From Acididesulfobacillus acetoxydans (GTDB lineage Bacteria; Bacillota; Desulfitobacteriia; Desulfitobacteriales; Desulfitobacteriaceae), in contig NZ_LR746496.1 of NCBI RefSeq assembly GCF_902729405.1, positions 1,302,001 through 1,366,000 of the forward strand: a DNA stretch of 64,000 nt, read 5' to 3'. The stretch's first letter is position 1, and each line of letters starts with the position of its first letter. A program made the translations under genes and the position numbers. Shown here one piece after another: positions 45,260-54,908 of this stretch. The notes below the pieces were generated by a model, which searched no databases, had not been told where the DNA came from, and saw only the letters and a list, made by a program, of their open reading frames with translations.

Positions 45260-45378
45260 TCCACTCGTGAGACTCCCACTTCTACAAGTGGGAGTGGTGC
45301 CCCGTACTCCGCTTCGGTGGGGGTAGACTCCCTCACCGAAGTCTCGATGTTCAGCTTTAGCTGAACCAGTTCACCCCG
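45260..45378 (-). ncRNA. HEARO/omega-RNA-like element, copy C (internally deleted)
   Basis: On the minus strand: GTTCAGCTAAAGCTGAAC, CATCGAGACTTCGGTGA, then directly GAGTCTACCCCCACCGAAGC, the 3' hairpin CTCCCACTTGTAGAAGTGGG, and the tail GAGTGGATGA. It joins module 1 to the 3' part of module 2 and lacks the middle hairpins of copies A and B. It lies 180 bases upstream of the PucR start. The remaining intergenic bases to 45612 hold no gene. Confidence 0.5.
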
Positions 45379-45612
45379 GCTGCGTACTGACCGGCAAATG
45401 AGATATTGCCGTAATCCTCAGTGCACGCCACCGTATTTTCGTGAATGAGCTTTGCGGAAAGCCGGTGAAGCAGATCCCGACGCAGTGGGGATAGTTTACG
45501 TAGTGTCTAAAATACTAGGAGTAACAGTTGACACTTTGCCTCATGAGGAATCCTTAAATTCTGCTAAGATAAAAGTAACAGAATTTTTGAGATAAATAAA
45601 GGGGTGACCGGT

Positions 45613-47118
45613 TTGAACAGACGAAAAATCGAAAGATTGCAAAATTATATTGCGGGTCAATGGGTAGACCCTGCCCCCACCCGCTATGAAGAAGTGTATA
45701 ACCCGGCTACAGAAGAAGTGTTGGCAAAAGTCCCTTTCTCCGGACGGGCCGATGTGGATGCCGCGGTGCAAGCCGCGGCGGAGGCTTTTCCTGCCTGGAG
45801 CGCCACTCCGGTCGTGGAGCGGGCCCGTATCATGTTTCGCTTTCAACATCTTCTCTTTGGGCACCAGGATGAGTTAGCCCGCTCCATTACGACCGAGAAC
45901 GGCAAGAACATAAACGAAGCCAGTGCTGAAGTCCTGCGTGGCATAGAAATGGTCGAATTTGCCGCCGGGATGCCCACCTTGATGATGGGGGATGCCTTGC
46001 CCAATATTGCCCGGGGAATCGACGGTGAGACCATCCGCCTGCCTTTAGGGGTTGTGGGGGGAATTGTCCCCTTTAATTTTCCGCTTATGGTGCCGATGTG
46101 GATGTATCCGGTCGCACTCACGGCCGGAAATACTTTTGTCTTAAAACCTTCGGAACGGGCGCCTCTTTCTTCCATGCGGGCCATGGACTTATTACGGGAA
46201 GCCGGTTTGCCGGCTGGGGTGATCAATCTCGTCCATGGTGCTCATGAGGTGGTCAATGGCCTCTTGGAACACCCGCAAGTGAAGGCGATCTCTTTTGTCG
46301 GTTCAGAGCCGGTGGCCGAGTACATCTATAAGACCGCGGCGGCCAACGGGAAACGGGTTCAAGCCTTGGCGGGAGCGAAAAACCATCACCTGGTCCTGGC
46401 TGACGCCGACTTACGCCGGGCGGCCAAAACGATCGTCAGCTCCGCTTTCGGTTCGGCCGGAGAACGCTGCATGGCGGCCAGTGCGGTAGTTGTGGTCGCA
46501 GAAGTCGCCGACCGGCTTATGAGTCTGTTGCTGGAGGAAGCGGCCGCCTTGAAAATGGGACAGGGTTTGGAAAAAGGGGTGGACCTGGGCCCGGTTATTC
46601 GAGCCAACCACTTGGAAAGGGTGCACGGCCGGATCGAGAAGGGCCTGGCGGCGGGGGCGACCCTGGTCCGGGATGGGCGACAAGATGCCCGGGCCTTTGG
46701 GCAAGGATATTTCCTGGGCCCGACGATTTTCGATGATTGCCATCCGGATATGGAAATTGTGCGCGAGGAAATTTTTGCCCCGGTCCTCAGTGTCATGCGG
46801 GTCAAGGATTTTGAGGAAGGGCTGGACACCATCCGGATGTCCCGCTTTGGCAATGGGGCGACGATCTATACCCGCAGCGGTTATTACGCCCGGGAGTTCG
46901 TCCTCAGGGCAGAAGCCGGGATGATCGGAGTCAATGTGGGAGTCCCCGCTCCCATGGGATTTTTCCCTTTTTCAGGCTCCAAACGCTCCTTCTTCGGGGA
47001 CCTCCATGTCAACGGCAAGGATGGGGTTGAGTTCTATACCCGGAAGAAGACGATCACGGCCCGCTGGTTCGCGGAAGGAGATATGGGGATTGGCTCGCAG
47101 AAGGTGTTTGTCAAGTAG
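45613..47118 (+). CDS. mmsA: methylmalonate/malonate-semialdehyde dehydrogenase (acylating)
   Basis: About 501 residues. CoA-dependent aldehyde dehydrogenase family. VPFNFPLMVPMWMYPVAL, KPSERAPLSS, FVGSEPVAEYIY and the catalytic Cys in GSAGERCMAASAV are the MmsA/IolA pattern. It would convert malonate semialdehyde (from beta-alanine) or methylmalonate semialdehyde to acetyl-CoA or propionyl-CoA plus CO2. The TTG at 45613 has AAAGGGG eight bases upstream; a GTG three codons earlier lies within that site. With the aminotransferase and alanine dehydrogenase downstream it forms a plausible beta-alanine route. A taurine route would need other enzymes not seen here. Confidence 0.92.
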   Translation: MNRRKIERLQNYIAGQWVDPAPTRYEEVYNPATEEVLAKVPFSGRADVDAAVQAAAEAFPAWSATPVVERARIMFRFQHLLFGHQDELARSITTENGKNINEASAEVLRGIEMVEFAAGMPTLMMGDALPNIARGIDGETIRLPLGVVGGIVPFNFPLMVPMWMYPVALTAGNTFVLKPSERAPLSSMRAMDLLREAGLPAGVINLVHGAHEVVNGLLEHPQVKAISFVGSEPVAEYIYKTAAANGKRVQALAGAKNHHLVLADADLRRAAKTIVSSAFGSAGERCMAASAVVVVAEVADRLMSLLLEEAAALKMGQGLEKGVDLGPVIRANHLERVHGRIEKGLAAGATLVRDGRQDARAFGQGYFLGPTIFDDCHPDMEIVREEIFAPVLSVMRVKDFEEGLDTIRMSRFGNGATIYTRSGYYAREFVLRAEAGMIGVNVGVPAPMGFFPFSGSKRSFFGDLHVNGKDGVEFYTRKKTITARWFAEGDMGIGSQKVFVK

Positions 47119-47255
47119 GAGTCCGCGCCTGTTGCGGCTGGGGTTTAGGAGAAGTGGGGAGGGGAGGTTAACCCTCAGGGGTTGGGGCTGGGGCCGTTCT
47201 CTGCTGTAACTTTGGGTTTTAAGGCTGGTATGATCACAAACCCGTGAACATCGAA

Positions 47256-47460
47256 CTTCGGGTATGGAGTATGGAGTATGGAGTATGGAGTAGGAGTATG
47301 GGGCAGGAGTATGGAGCATGGAGTAGGAGTATTATGGTTGGGGTGACGATCTATGACGTCATAGCGAGGTATGGAGCATGGAGCAAGAGTATGGAGCATG
47401 GAGCAGAAGTATGGAGCATGAGGCAGGAGCATGGAGTATAGAACATGAGACTATGGAATG
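47256..47460 (+). repeat. tandem TATGGAG/CATGGAG microsatellite
   Basis: About 200 bases built from 7-base units (GTATGGA, GCATGGA) with drift, directly before the aminotransferase gene. The purine-rich strand is the coding strand. No gene. Confidence 0.85.
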
Positions 47461-47475
47461 AGAGGGGTGTGCCCG

Positions 47476-48840
47476 GTGGCTGAAGCTAAGGACTTGAAGA
47501 CCTGGAACAAAGAAGACTTGCTGGAAAAAGATCGTACTTATATGTGGCACCATATATCCCAGTACAATCCCAATCCCTTGATTGTAACGGAGGGCAAAGG
47601 ATCCTGGATTACGGATGTGGAGGGAAACCGGTATTTCGACGGGATGGCGGGTATCTGGTGCACCAATATCGGCTACGGACGGCCGGAACTGGCGGAGGCC
47701 GCCTACGAACAGCTCAAAACGTTGGCCTTTTTTCCTTTGACCCAAAGCCACATTCCCGCGATCGAGCTTTCCGAGAAAATCAGCGATTGGCTGGGGGATG
47801 AATACCGTATTTTCTTTTCCAACAGCGGTTCGGAAGCTAATGAGGTCGCTTTCAAAATCGCCCGTCAGTACCATCATCACCGGGGGCAGTCTAACCGTTA
47901 CAAGATCATTTCCCGCTACCGGGCTTATCATGGTAACTCCCTGGGGTCGTTGGCGGCCACCGGGCAGTCCATCCGGAAAATGGACTATGAACCTTTGGCT
48001 CCCGGATTCCTGCACGTCCAGCCTCCCTATTGTTACCGTTGTTCTTTCGGCAAAACCTATGGCAGATGCAATTTGGAATGTGCTCAGGTTTTTGCCGAAG
48101 CGATCAATTGGGAAGGGGAAGAAACCATAGCCGAAGTGATCATGGAACCGGCTATTACCGGGGGCGGAGTGATTGTCCCTCCGCCCGAGTACCTGCCCAA
48201 AGTGCGGGAGATTTGTGACAAACATGGTGTCCTTTTGCACATTGATGAGGTGATCTGCGGCTTCGGTCGTTCCGGACGGAAGTTCGGGCATCAAAACTTC
48301 GGAATCAAGCCCGATATTGTGACGATGGCTAAGGGGATTACGAGCGGTTATCTCCCCTTGTCGGCCACGGCTGTGCGGGCCCAGATAGCAGCCACTTTCA
48401 TGGGGACCGCTCCCAACCAGCATTTCCGTCATGTCAATACTTTTGGCGGAAACCCGGTATCCTGCAAGCTTGCGCTTAAGAATATGGAGATCATGGAAGA
48501 GGAGAAACTCGTCGAACGCTCCGAGCAGCTGGGCTTGGAACTGCGCCAAAAGCTCTCCGCCCTGGAGGATCACCCGCGCGTGGGCGACATCCGCAGCTTC
48601 GGCTTTATCGCCGGGATTGAGCTGGTGGAAGATCGGGAAACGAAAGAGCCCGCGGCTCCCGACAAAGTGGTTAAGGTCATCAATGAATGCAAAAAGCGTG
48701 GGCTCATCATCGGCAAAAATGGAGACACCATTCCGGGCTTTAACAACATCCTCACCCTTTCGCCTCCGTTTTCCACGACGAGTGAGGATATCGACTTTAT
48801 CGTGGGCGTGCTGAAAGAAGCTTTGGCGACGATTGAGTGA
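47476..48840 (+). CDS. class III aminotransferase (beta-alanine or taurine:pyruvate type)
   Basis: About 454 residues. Class III PLP aminotransferase. GIWCTNIGYG, the substrate and PLP contacts FFSNSGSEANEVAFKIARQY, SRYRAYHGNSLGSLAATG, the PLP Asp in LLHIDEVICGFGRSG and the PLP lysine in TMAKGITSGYLPLSA are present. Enzymes of this branch move the amino group of beta-alanine, taurine or putrescine-like amines to pyruvate, giving alanine. The alanine dehydrogenase encoded next would regenerate pyruvate. The GTG has AGGGG eight bases upstream; an ATG six codons earlier is less likely. Beta-alanine is favoured by the upstream semialdehyde dehydrogenase. Confidence 0.9.
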   Translation: MAEAKDLKTWNKEDLLEKDRTYMWHHISQYNPNPLIVTEGKGSWITDVEGNRYFDGMAGIWCTNIGYGRPELAEAAYEQLKTLAFFPLTQSHIPAIELSEKISDWLGDEYRIFFSNSGSEANEVAFKIARQYHHHRGQSNRYKIISRYRAYHGNSLGSLAATGQSIRKMDYEPLAPGFLHVQPPYCYRCSFGKTYGRCNLECAQVFAEAINWEGEETIAEVIMEPAITGGGVIVPPPEYLPKVREICDKHGVLLHIDEVICGFGRSGRKFGHQNFGIKPDIVTMAKGITSGYLPLSATAVRAQIAATFMGTAPNQHFRHVNTFGGNPVSCKLALKNMEIMEEEKLVERSEQLGLELRQKLSALEDHPRVGDIRSFGFIAGIELVEDRETKEPAAPDKVVKVINECKKRGLIIGKNGDTIPGFNNILTLSPPFSTTSEDIDFIVGVLKEALATIE

Positions 48841-48904
48841 GAAGGTATTCACTCTGGTTTCTGACTCGTGGGGCGTGGGGCTGGCCTCTGATTGCGTGGA
48901 GGTC

Positions 48905-49225
48905 AGTCGCTGGCTTGAAGAAAAGTGAGAAAAAATCGTGAAAGAGGGAGAAAAGGAGAGTCAAAAACTAAGAAGGAGAAAAGGAGGGTCAAAAACTAAG
49001 AAGAGTAGAAGAGAAGGTATAAAGGGCGAAGGAAAGAACAAAAGGTAAAAAAAGAAGAAACGGGAGAAAAGAAGGAGGAGAAGAGAAGAGAAAACAGAAA
49101 AAGGAGACGAGAGAGACAAGAGAGACGAGGGAGACGATAGAGAGACGAGAGAGACGAGAGAGACGAGGGAGACGATAGAGAGACGAGAGAGACGACAGAT
49201 GAGACGAGAGAGACAAGAGCAAAGG
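48905..49225 (+). repeat. GA-rich tract with GAGAGACGA tandem units before ald
   Basis: Almost all purine on the plus strand. Units such as GAGACGAGAGA and GAGACGATAGA repeat between 49100 and 49210. It ends in the ribosome site of ald. Confidence 0.85.
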
Positions 49226-49235
49226 AGAGAATGGC

Positions 49236-50339
49236 ATGATTGTCGGGTTACCGAGGGAGATCAAAAATAATGAGAACCGGGTGGGAATGGTTCCGGCAGG
49301 AGTTAAAGCCCTGGTGAAAGCGGGGCATCAGGTTCTGGTTCAGGCGGGGGCCGGAATAGGGAGCGGATTTAGCGACGAAAACTATGCGGCGGCGGGAGCT
49401 CAAGTTCTAGACTCAGCACCCGAAGTCTGGCACAGGGCGGAGATTGTCGTCAAGGTGAAAGAACCCCTGCCGGAAGAGTACCACTATTTCCGGGAAGGAC
49501 TCATCCTTTTCACGTATTTGCATCTGGCGGCTGCCGGAGATTTGGTCTTCAAACTGATGGAGCATAAGGTTAAAGCCGTTGCTTATGAAACGATCCAGTT
49601 GCCGGACGGTTCTCTTCCACTGCTCCAACCTATGAGCGAAGTCGCCGGCAGAATGTCTGTCCAAATCGGAGCGCATTTTCTGGAGAAGGCCCAGGGTGGG
49701 CGTGGAGTTTTGTTGGGCGGGGTGCCCGGAGTGGAGGCGGGGAATGTCGTGATTGTCGGGGGCGGGATCGTCGGCACCAACGCGGCGAAGATGGCCGTGG
49801 GTCTCAGAGCCAGGGTGACGATTCTGGAGAATAACCCGAAACGCTTGCGTGAACTGGAGGATCTGTTTGGAGCAACCGTTCAGGTCCTGATGTCCCATAG
49901 CTATAACATTGAGAAGTCGGTGGCCCGAGCGGATCTTTTGGTGGGGGCGGTCCTGATTCCAGGAGCTAAAGCCCCGCACCTCGTGACGGAAGAAATGGTC
50001 AAAACGATGAAACCCGGGTCTGTGATCGTCGATGTGGCGATTGACCAAGGTGGCTGCATTGAGACCATTGACAGGGTTACGACCCACGATCACCCAACTT
50101 ATGTGAAACACGGTGTTGTGCACTACTGTGTCGCTAATATGCCCGGGGCCGTGCCTTACACTTCTACCCTGGCTTTGACGAACGCCACTCTGCCCTACCT
50201 CATGCAATTGGCTGGCAAAGGGTTGGAACGGGCGGCGGCCGAAAACAGTGCGCTCAAGAAAGGCGTGAACGTCCTGGGGGGCAAGGTGACTTATCGGGCG
50301 GTGGCTGAGGCCTTCGGGCTGGAGGTCGGGGAGTGGTGA
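49236..50339 (+). CDS. ald: alanine dehydrogenase
   Basis: 367 residues. NAD-dependent L-alanine dehydrogenase, converting alanine to pyruvate and ammonia. The N-terminal motif [20 protein letters not shown] is diagnostic. [20 protein letters not shown], the nucleotide motif [16 protein letters not shown] and the active-site region [16 protein letters not shown] are intact. AAAGGAG lies upstream of the ATG. It closes an amino-group cycle with the preceding pyruvate-linked aminotransferase, a pairing known for taurine and beta-alanine catabolism. Confidence 0.96.
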   Translation: MIVGLPREIKNNENRVGMVPAGVKALVKAGHQVLVQAGAGIGSGFSDENYAAAGAQVLDSAPEVWHRAEIVVKVKEPLPEEYHYFREGLILFTYLHLAAAGDLVFKLMEHKVKAVAYETIQLPDGSLPLLQPMSEVAGRMSVQIGAHFLEKAQGGRGVLLGGVPGVEAGNVVIVGGGIVGTNAAKMAVGLRARVTILENNPKRLRELEDLFGATVQVLMSHSYNIEKSVARADLLVGAVLIPGAKAPHLVTEEMVKTMKPGSVIVDVAIDQGGCIETIDRVTTHDHPTYVKHGVVHYCVANMPGAVPYTSTLALTNATLPYLMQLAGKGLERAAAENSALKKGVNVLGGKVTYRAVAEAFGLEVGEW

Positions 50340-50345
50340 AGCCAA

Positions 50346-50777
50346 TTGAAACCAAGATATTTTTCGCTAGGGGTGTATGGGAATTGGATTGGTCCGGTTG
50401 CATTTTGTGCGGGTGCGTTATTTTTGTACTGGGGGGGCTGGCCACTGGTTGGACAGGAAAGCCTACTCTTTTTGGTGGGGGTCGTGATCTATGCTTACTA
50501 CTTCAAACGTCTTTCTCTGCCTTTGAGGGATATTAAGGCGGGGGTGTGGTGGATCGCTTTTATTCTGTTTGAGAACATAATAAGCTATATTGGTTCGTTC
50601 AATAGCTCAGTCAAGCTAATTCCATTTCCTTGGGACAATGCAGTAATAATCGTTTTTGCACTGTTTTTTTACTACTGGGGCATCTCTTCTGGTTATAGAA
50701 CAAAAGAACTTGAAGATTATGTGAAGGGTGTGAATGCTGACTTTTGGGATGACCTCGGTGTTTGGGCTAGAGTATAA
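50346..50777 (+). pseudogene. C-terminal fragment of an APC-type amino acid permease
   Basis: 143 residues with about four transmembrane helices. IGPVAFCAGALFLYWGGW and the terminal ALFFYYWGISSGYRTKEL resemble the last helices of amino acid/polyamine permeases, normally about 450-500 residues. The first two thirds are missing and the frame opens with a TTG right after ald. It looks like the 3' remnant of a permease that once served the beta-alanine cluster. It is adjacent to the transposon, whose insertion or excision may have caused the loss. Confidence 0.65.
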
Positions 50778-50941
50778 AGTCCGAAAGCTGGCGGTATTGC
50801 CTGTCCAGGAATTGCCCGATATAATGACCATATCTTTGGAAAGGAAAAGGATGCCTCGTTAACCGTAAATCCGCCATCAACAGATTCACGAGAGGCATCC
50901 CTCAAAAAGGATCATGGTTATTATATCAAAATATGATCTAA

Positions 50942-51475
50942 TTGAAGACCCCCTTACTAAAGTTTTTTGTTAGGTGTGCAGAGTCCGTCCCTTGTCCTTG
51001 CTGCGGAGAACAGCTCAGCGTCATCGGAAGTCGAAGAAGGAAAATAAAAACCCGTTCTGGGCAAACCCGGGTGCTAATCATTCGTAGATTGCGTTGTGCG
51101 CAGTGCAGGCGAATTCATCACGAACTGCCTGACTGTATCGTGCCCTACAAACGTTATGAATCTTCCTGTATCGAATGCGTCGTTCTGGAGGGTTCTGAGC
51201 CTACCGACGTTGCGGCAGATAATGCCACATTGTACCGTCTGCGAGTGTGGTTTATCACGATCCTCCCGTATTTTCTGAGCTGTTTAAATGCCATTGCGAT
51301 TCGTCTTGGGCAAGACCCTGTGGAGGAGCCGTCCGTCCCCACACTTTCTGCACACCAAAGAATTGGACTTTACGTTGGACATACATCCGGTTGGCTGGCG
51401 AGAATTGTCCGCCCCCTCGTCAACACAAATTCCTGGGTACAGACCCGTTCTGCATTTCTGTCCGGAAACGCCTGA
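50942..51475 (+). CDS. DUF6431-type zinc-ribbon protein of the transposon
   Basis: 177 residues. Two CxxC pairs form a probable zinc ribbon near the N terminus (CPCC, then CAQC) with HHELPDCIVPYKRYE, the signature of DUF6431 proteins that accompany Firmicutes transposons. Its helical C-terminal part is of unknown function. TTG start. A short inverted repeat (GGTAGACT...AGTCTACC) lies between it and the transposase gene and could be a regulatory or transposase-binding site. Confidence 0.72.
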   Translation: MKTPLLKFFVRCAESVPCPCCGEQLSVIGSRRRKIKTRSGQTRVLIIRRLRCAQCRRIHHELPDCIVPYKRYESSCIECVVLEGSEPTDVAADNATLYRLRVWFITILPYFLSCLNAIAIRLGQDPVEEPSVPTLSAHQRIGLYVGHTSGWLARIVRPLVNTNSWVQTRSAFLSGNA

Positions 51476-51525
51476 GGTAGACTGAAAATCGAAGTCTACC
51501 TAAGAGAGAGGAAAGGTGTTTGCGG

Positions 51526-52320
51526 ATGAAAGATCAAAGAAAAGCCGAGGAGATTGCGGCCGAGCGTGTTCAGCTTTTGTCGCCTCTCCTGACGGAAGGG
51601 CTCGATCCGGCCAAAGCACGGGAGCTCAAGTACCAACTGTGCCTTGCCCACGGAATTTCCGAGCGAACCCTACGGCGTTACTTAGAGACTTATCATCAAA
51701 AGGGATTTGAGGGTCTCAAACCCCAAGGAAAAGGTCGAAAACCAACGGAGACGATCGCCCCAGAGCTTCTGGAACAAGCGATTCTGTTGCGTCGGGAGGT
51801 ACCCCGCCGGAGCATTGCCCAGATCATTCAGATCTTAGAATGGGAAGGCAAAGCGAACCCTGGAGAACTCAAACGCTCCACCTTGCAGGAAAAACTCACA
51901 GAGCGCGGTTACAGCACGCGCCAGATGCGGATGTATGCCAGTACAGACATCGCTTCCCGACGTTTTCAAAAGCGGCATCGTAATCAATTATGGCAATCCG
52001 ATATCAAATTTGGCCCATACCTTCCGATTGGCCTCAAAGGCTCCATGAAACAAGTGTATCTGGTCACCTTCATAGATGATGCGACACGGCATGTGTTGCA
52101 TGGGGCCTTCTATCCGACCCTTGATCAAATGATCGTGGAAGACTGTTTTCGAATGGCTATTCAAAAGCGGGGATTGCCGCAGGGGGTGTTCTTTGATAAC
52201 GGAAAGCAGTATAGAACCAAAGCAATGAGCCGAACCTGCTCCAAACTTGGCATCCGTTTACTCTATGCAAGGCCATATGCCGCAGAATCCAAAGGTTATG
52301 TTAAGACTTCCGTTATGTAA
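51526..52320 (+). pseudogene. transposon DDE transposase, N-terminal part (interrupted)
   Basis: The first about 256 codons of a DDE/rve-family transposase. The N-terminal helix-turn-helix (LCLAHGISERTLRRYLETY) is followed by the catalytic domain: first Asp in LWQSDIKFGPYL, second Asp in GVFFDNGKQYRT. The third acidic residue, expected in the following helix (ESKG-KIEKFNRLV), lies at the insertion point. The frame is broken after AAAGG at 52291-52295 by the RIT element, which adds seven foreign codons and a stop. The gene resumes at 58879. The ATG at 51526 follows GAAAGGTG. Confidence 0.88.
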
Positions 52321-52323
52321 AGA
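52294..52323 (+). repeat. left terminal inverted repeat of the RIT element
   Basis: Thirty bases starting GGTTATGTTAAG, the exact reverse complement of 58824-58853. Confidence 0.92.
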
Positions 52324-52377
52324 TTTTCGGTGAAATCCTTGAAATAACGAAAGTCCCAACGAGATTTCTTTACATAA

Positions 52378-53292
52378 TCATCTTCGGTTGAATGTTTTCA
52401 GCCACTGTTTCAAATCAGTATTGTTATCCCATTCCGCTGTCTCTGCTGGAACGATTTCTTTACTGGCTGCCTCAATCGCTTCACGTTTTCGCCTCGCATC
52501 TGCTTTTCCGTACACCTCCGTTGTTTTAACACTGACATGGCCAAGCAAATCCCGTATGTAAATCAAATCCACCCCGGAATCTACAAGCCCCATAGCGGTC
52601 GAATGTCTCATTTTGTGGGGACTGAAATCCTTTGGAATAATCTCCGGATTGATTTCCCGAGCGGATTTCGCATATTTAGTGACAAGATAGTTGATGCCTT
52701 GTCTGGTGAATTGAGTATTCATATGGTTTGTAAACAGCCATTCTTCCAGTTTTTCCTGCCTGTCATACCCCTTTCGAGCCAGGTATTTCTGTATGGGTGA
52801 AATGATATTGCCCATTAGGGGGACATAACGGCTTTTCTGCCCTTTCCCATGAACCAGGAGCGTATGCGGTGCATAAAGTGACAGATCTTTCACCCGGATG
52901 TTTATGAGTTCACTTACACGCAGGCCTGTTGTATAAAGAAGAGACAGAATAACATAATCGCGCAGACCATTAGACGATTCATGATCCACCTGCTCCATGA
53001 GCAGCTTTATCCCGTCCGTTTTCATATACGATATTTCTTTCTGAGGTACTTTTTTTACTGGAATTCCGAGGATTCGCTGATATTCATCCAAATGCTCAGG
53101 AAATTCGTACATAAGAAACCTTACAAAGCTGTTAATGGTAGCCTGCCGTTGGTTCCTTGTCGCTATCCCATTTAGCCGGTGTTCCTGAAGCCATTCCAGA
53201 AACAGCAAAACGTTCTTACGGGTCAGGTCAGATATCTGTATCCTGTCTGCGGATATATGGAGTTCTTCTTGCATGTATGTCAGAGGACGTAT
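52378..53292 (-). pseudogene. RIT tyrosine recombinase C, C-terminal part
   Basis: Phage-integrase family. The catalytic residues are present: Arg in TGLRVSELI, Lys region, HKMRHSTA (His-x-x-Arg), GHVSVKTTEVY with the nucleophile Tyr. The N-terminal part (MKTTDFALYLNKYFT...) is separated by the IS256-family element and lies at 54772-54908. The first codons here (about 53292-53275) continue the interrupted frame. Confidence 0.85.
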
Positions 53293-54772
53293 GAAGTTTT
53301 GTGTAAATGGTTAGAACTACCAATAAGGAGTTGATCATTTATGCAAGATGTTAAAGACCGGTTAGCCCGTGAAGTCGCCAAGGACTGTAAGACCGTCGAA
53401 GACGTCCACAACACGCTCAAAGACCTCTTCAGACGCACCCTGCAGGAGATTCTGGAAACCGAGATGAGCGACCATCTTGGTTATGAAAAACATAGTGTTG
53501 AGGGCAACAATTCAGGCAACAGCCGCAATGGATATTCGAGAAAGACCATTCAAACACGTATGGGTGAAACAGAACTGGCGATTCCCCGGGATCGCAACGG
53601 CGAGTTTGAACCACACATCATCAAGAAGTACGAGAAAAACGCCAGTGAACTCGAACAACAGATTATCGCGATGTATGCCAAAGGCATGTCGACCCGGGAT
53701 ATTGAAGCCCATATGCGCGATATCTACGGCATTGATGTCTCAGCCGAGTTGGTCAGTAAAATCACGGACAAGGTCATGCCACTCGTCACAGAATGGCAAT
53801 GCAGACCCCTTGAGCGTATCTATCCCATCGTCTTTCTGGACGCGATTCACTTCAAGGTTCGCAAAGATAATCGGATTGTCACCAAAGCCGCTTACTCTGT
53901 TTTGGGTCTGGATGTACAAGGCCGTAAAGATATTCTCGGAATCTGGATTGGCGAAAGTGAAAGTGCCAGCTTCTGGCTCAGTGTCTGCAACGACTTAAAG
54001 AATCGGGGCGTAGAAGACATCCTAATTGCCAGCAAAGACGGGCTGACAGGCTTCTCAGAGGCCATAAACAGCGTTTTTCCCCGAACATCGATTCAACTGT
54101 GCGTGATTCATCAGATTCGCAACTCCATGAAGTATATTTCCTTCAAAGATCGAAAGCCGGTGATGGCTGACTTAAAACAGGTTTACCAAGCGGCGACTTT
54201 GGATGAAGCCGAATTTGCTTTCGAAATGTTCAAAGAAAAATGGGGTAAGAAATTTCCATTGGTAATTCGTTCCTGGGAAAACAACTGGCTGGAGCTCACC
54301 ACTTACTTTGCTTTCCCCCGAGAAATCCGCCGGTTGATTTATACAACCAATACAGTGGAAGCCTATCACCGACAACTGCGGAAAATCACGAAAACGAAAA
54401 CGGCTTTTCCCACGGATGATGCCCTACGAAAAATCGTTTACCTGGCAACCATGGAAATCACGAAGAAATGGACTATGCCCGTTCAAAATTGGGCAGAATG
54501 TATCTCACAGTTTGCGATACAATATGGGGACCGGCTCAGCGGTGCGCTCTAGTCAGGGGCTTCGCCCCTGGAGTTTATCGCCTTGGTTCTGCCCGTAAGG
54601 AAATGGAGTTGGAAAGGGAACCCTATAAAGCCAGTTCCCATTTCCTCCGGCAGAAACCAGTTGGGCGCTCAGGTTGCTCTCCAGCAGAGCCCTACCCTCC
54701 CAGATTGGCAAGAGCCAGCTATATTCTAACCCAAAAATCGTTTGGGTAGAAATACCATTTACACAAAATAAT
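53293..54772 (+). mobile_element. IS256-family insertion sequence
   Basis: TTTTGTGTAAATGGT (53297-53311) is inverted at 54754-54768, giving terminal repeats around one transposase gene. It interrupts recombinase C of the RIT element. I could not find a clean target duplication. Confidence 0.85.
53341..54552 (+). CDS. IS256-family transposase
   Basis: 403 residues, intact. DDE transposase of the mutator/IS256 type: first Asp in YPIVFLDAIHFKVR, second Asp region KDGLTGFSEAI, the family Cys-x2-His in QLCVIHQIRNS, and the final Glu in TTNTVEAYHRQLRK. The N-terminal part (HLGYEKHSVEG, NSRNGYSRKT) is typical. It probably remains active. Its terminal repeats lie about 45 bases upstream and 200 downstream. 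Confidence 0.95.
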   Translation: MQDVKDRLAREVAKDCKTVEDVHNTLKDLFRRTLQEILETEMSDHLGYEKHSVEGNNSGNSRNGYSRKTIQTRMGETELAIPRDRNGEFEPHIIKKYEKNASELEQQIIAMYAKGMSTRDIEAHMRDIYGIDVSAELVSKITDKVMPLVTEWQCRPLERIYPIVFLDAIHFKVRKDNRIVTKAAYSVLGLDVQGRKDILGIWIGESESASFWLSVCNDLKNRGVEDILIASKDGLTGFSEAINSVFPRTSIQLCVIHQIRNSMKYISFKDRKPVMADLKQVYQAATLDEAEFAFEMFKEKWGKKFPLVIRSWENNWLELTTYFAFPREIRRLIYTTNTVEAYHRQLRKITKTKTAFPTDDALRKIVYLATMEITKKWTMPVQNWAECISQFAIQYGDRLSGAL

Positions 54773-54908
54773 TTACATTCCCGTATGTCACGTAGAGTAT
54801 GAATGCGTATCTGTAAGAATCAATAGTCATTGGCGTACTGCCGCTCTCATTGGGTAAATAAACGGTGAAATATTTATTCAAATACAGAGCAAAATCAGTT
54901 GTTTTCAT
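54772..54908 (-). pseudogene. RIT tyrosine recombinase C, N-terminal part
   Basis: ATG at 54908 overlaps the end of recombinase B by 14 bases. It encodes KTTDFALYLNKYFT and then PMTIDSYRYAFILYVTY, the SAM-like N terminus of a recombinase, until it runs into the IS256-family end. The rest is at 52378-53292. Reading the two together restores one gene of about 340 codons. Confidence 0.75.

Noticed and set aside
47359-48852. Minus-strand ORF of 497 codons opposite the aminotransferase gene
   Set aside because: An antisense open frame caused by codon bias. The plus strand encodes a clear PLP aminotransferase with all motifs.
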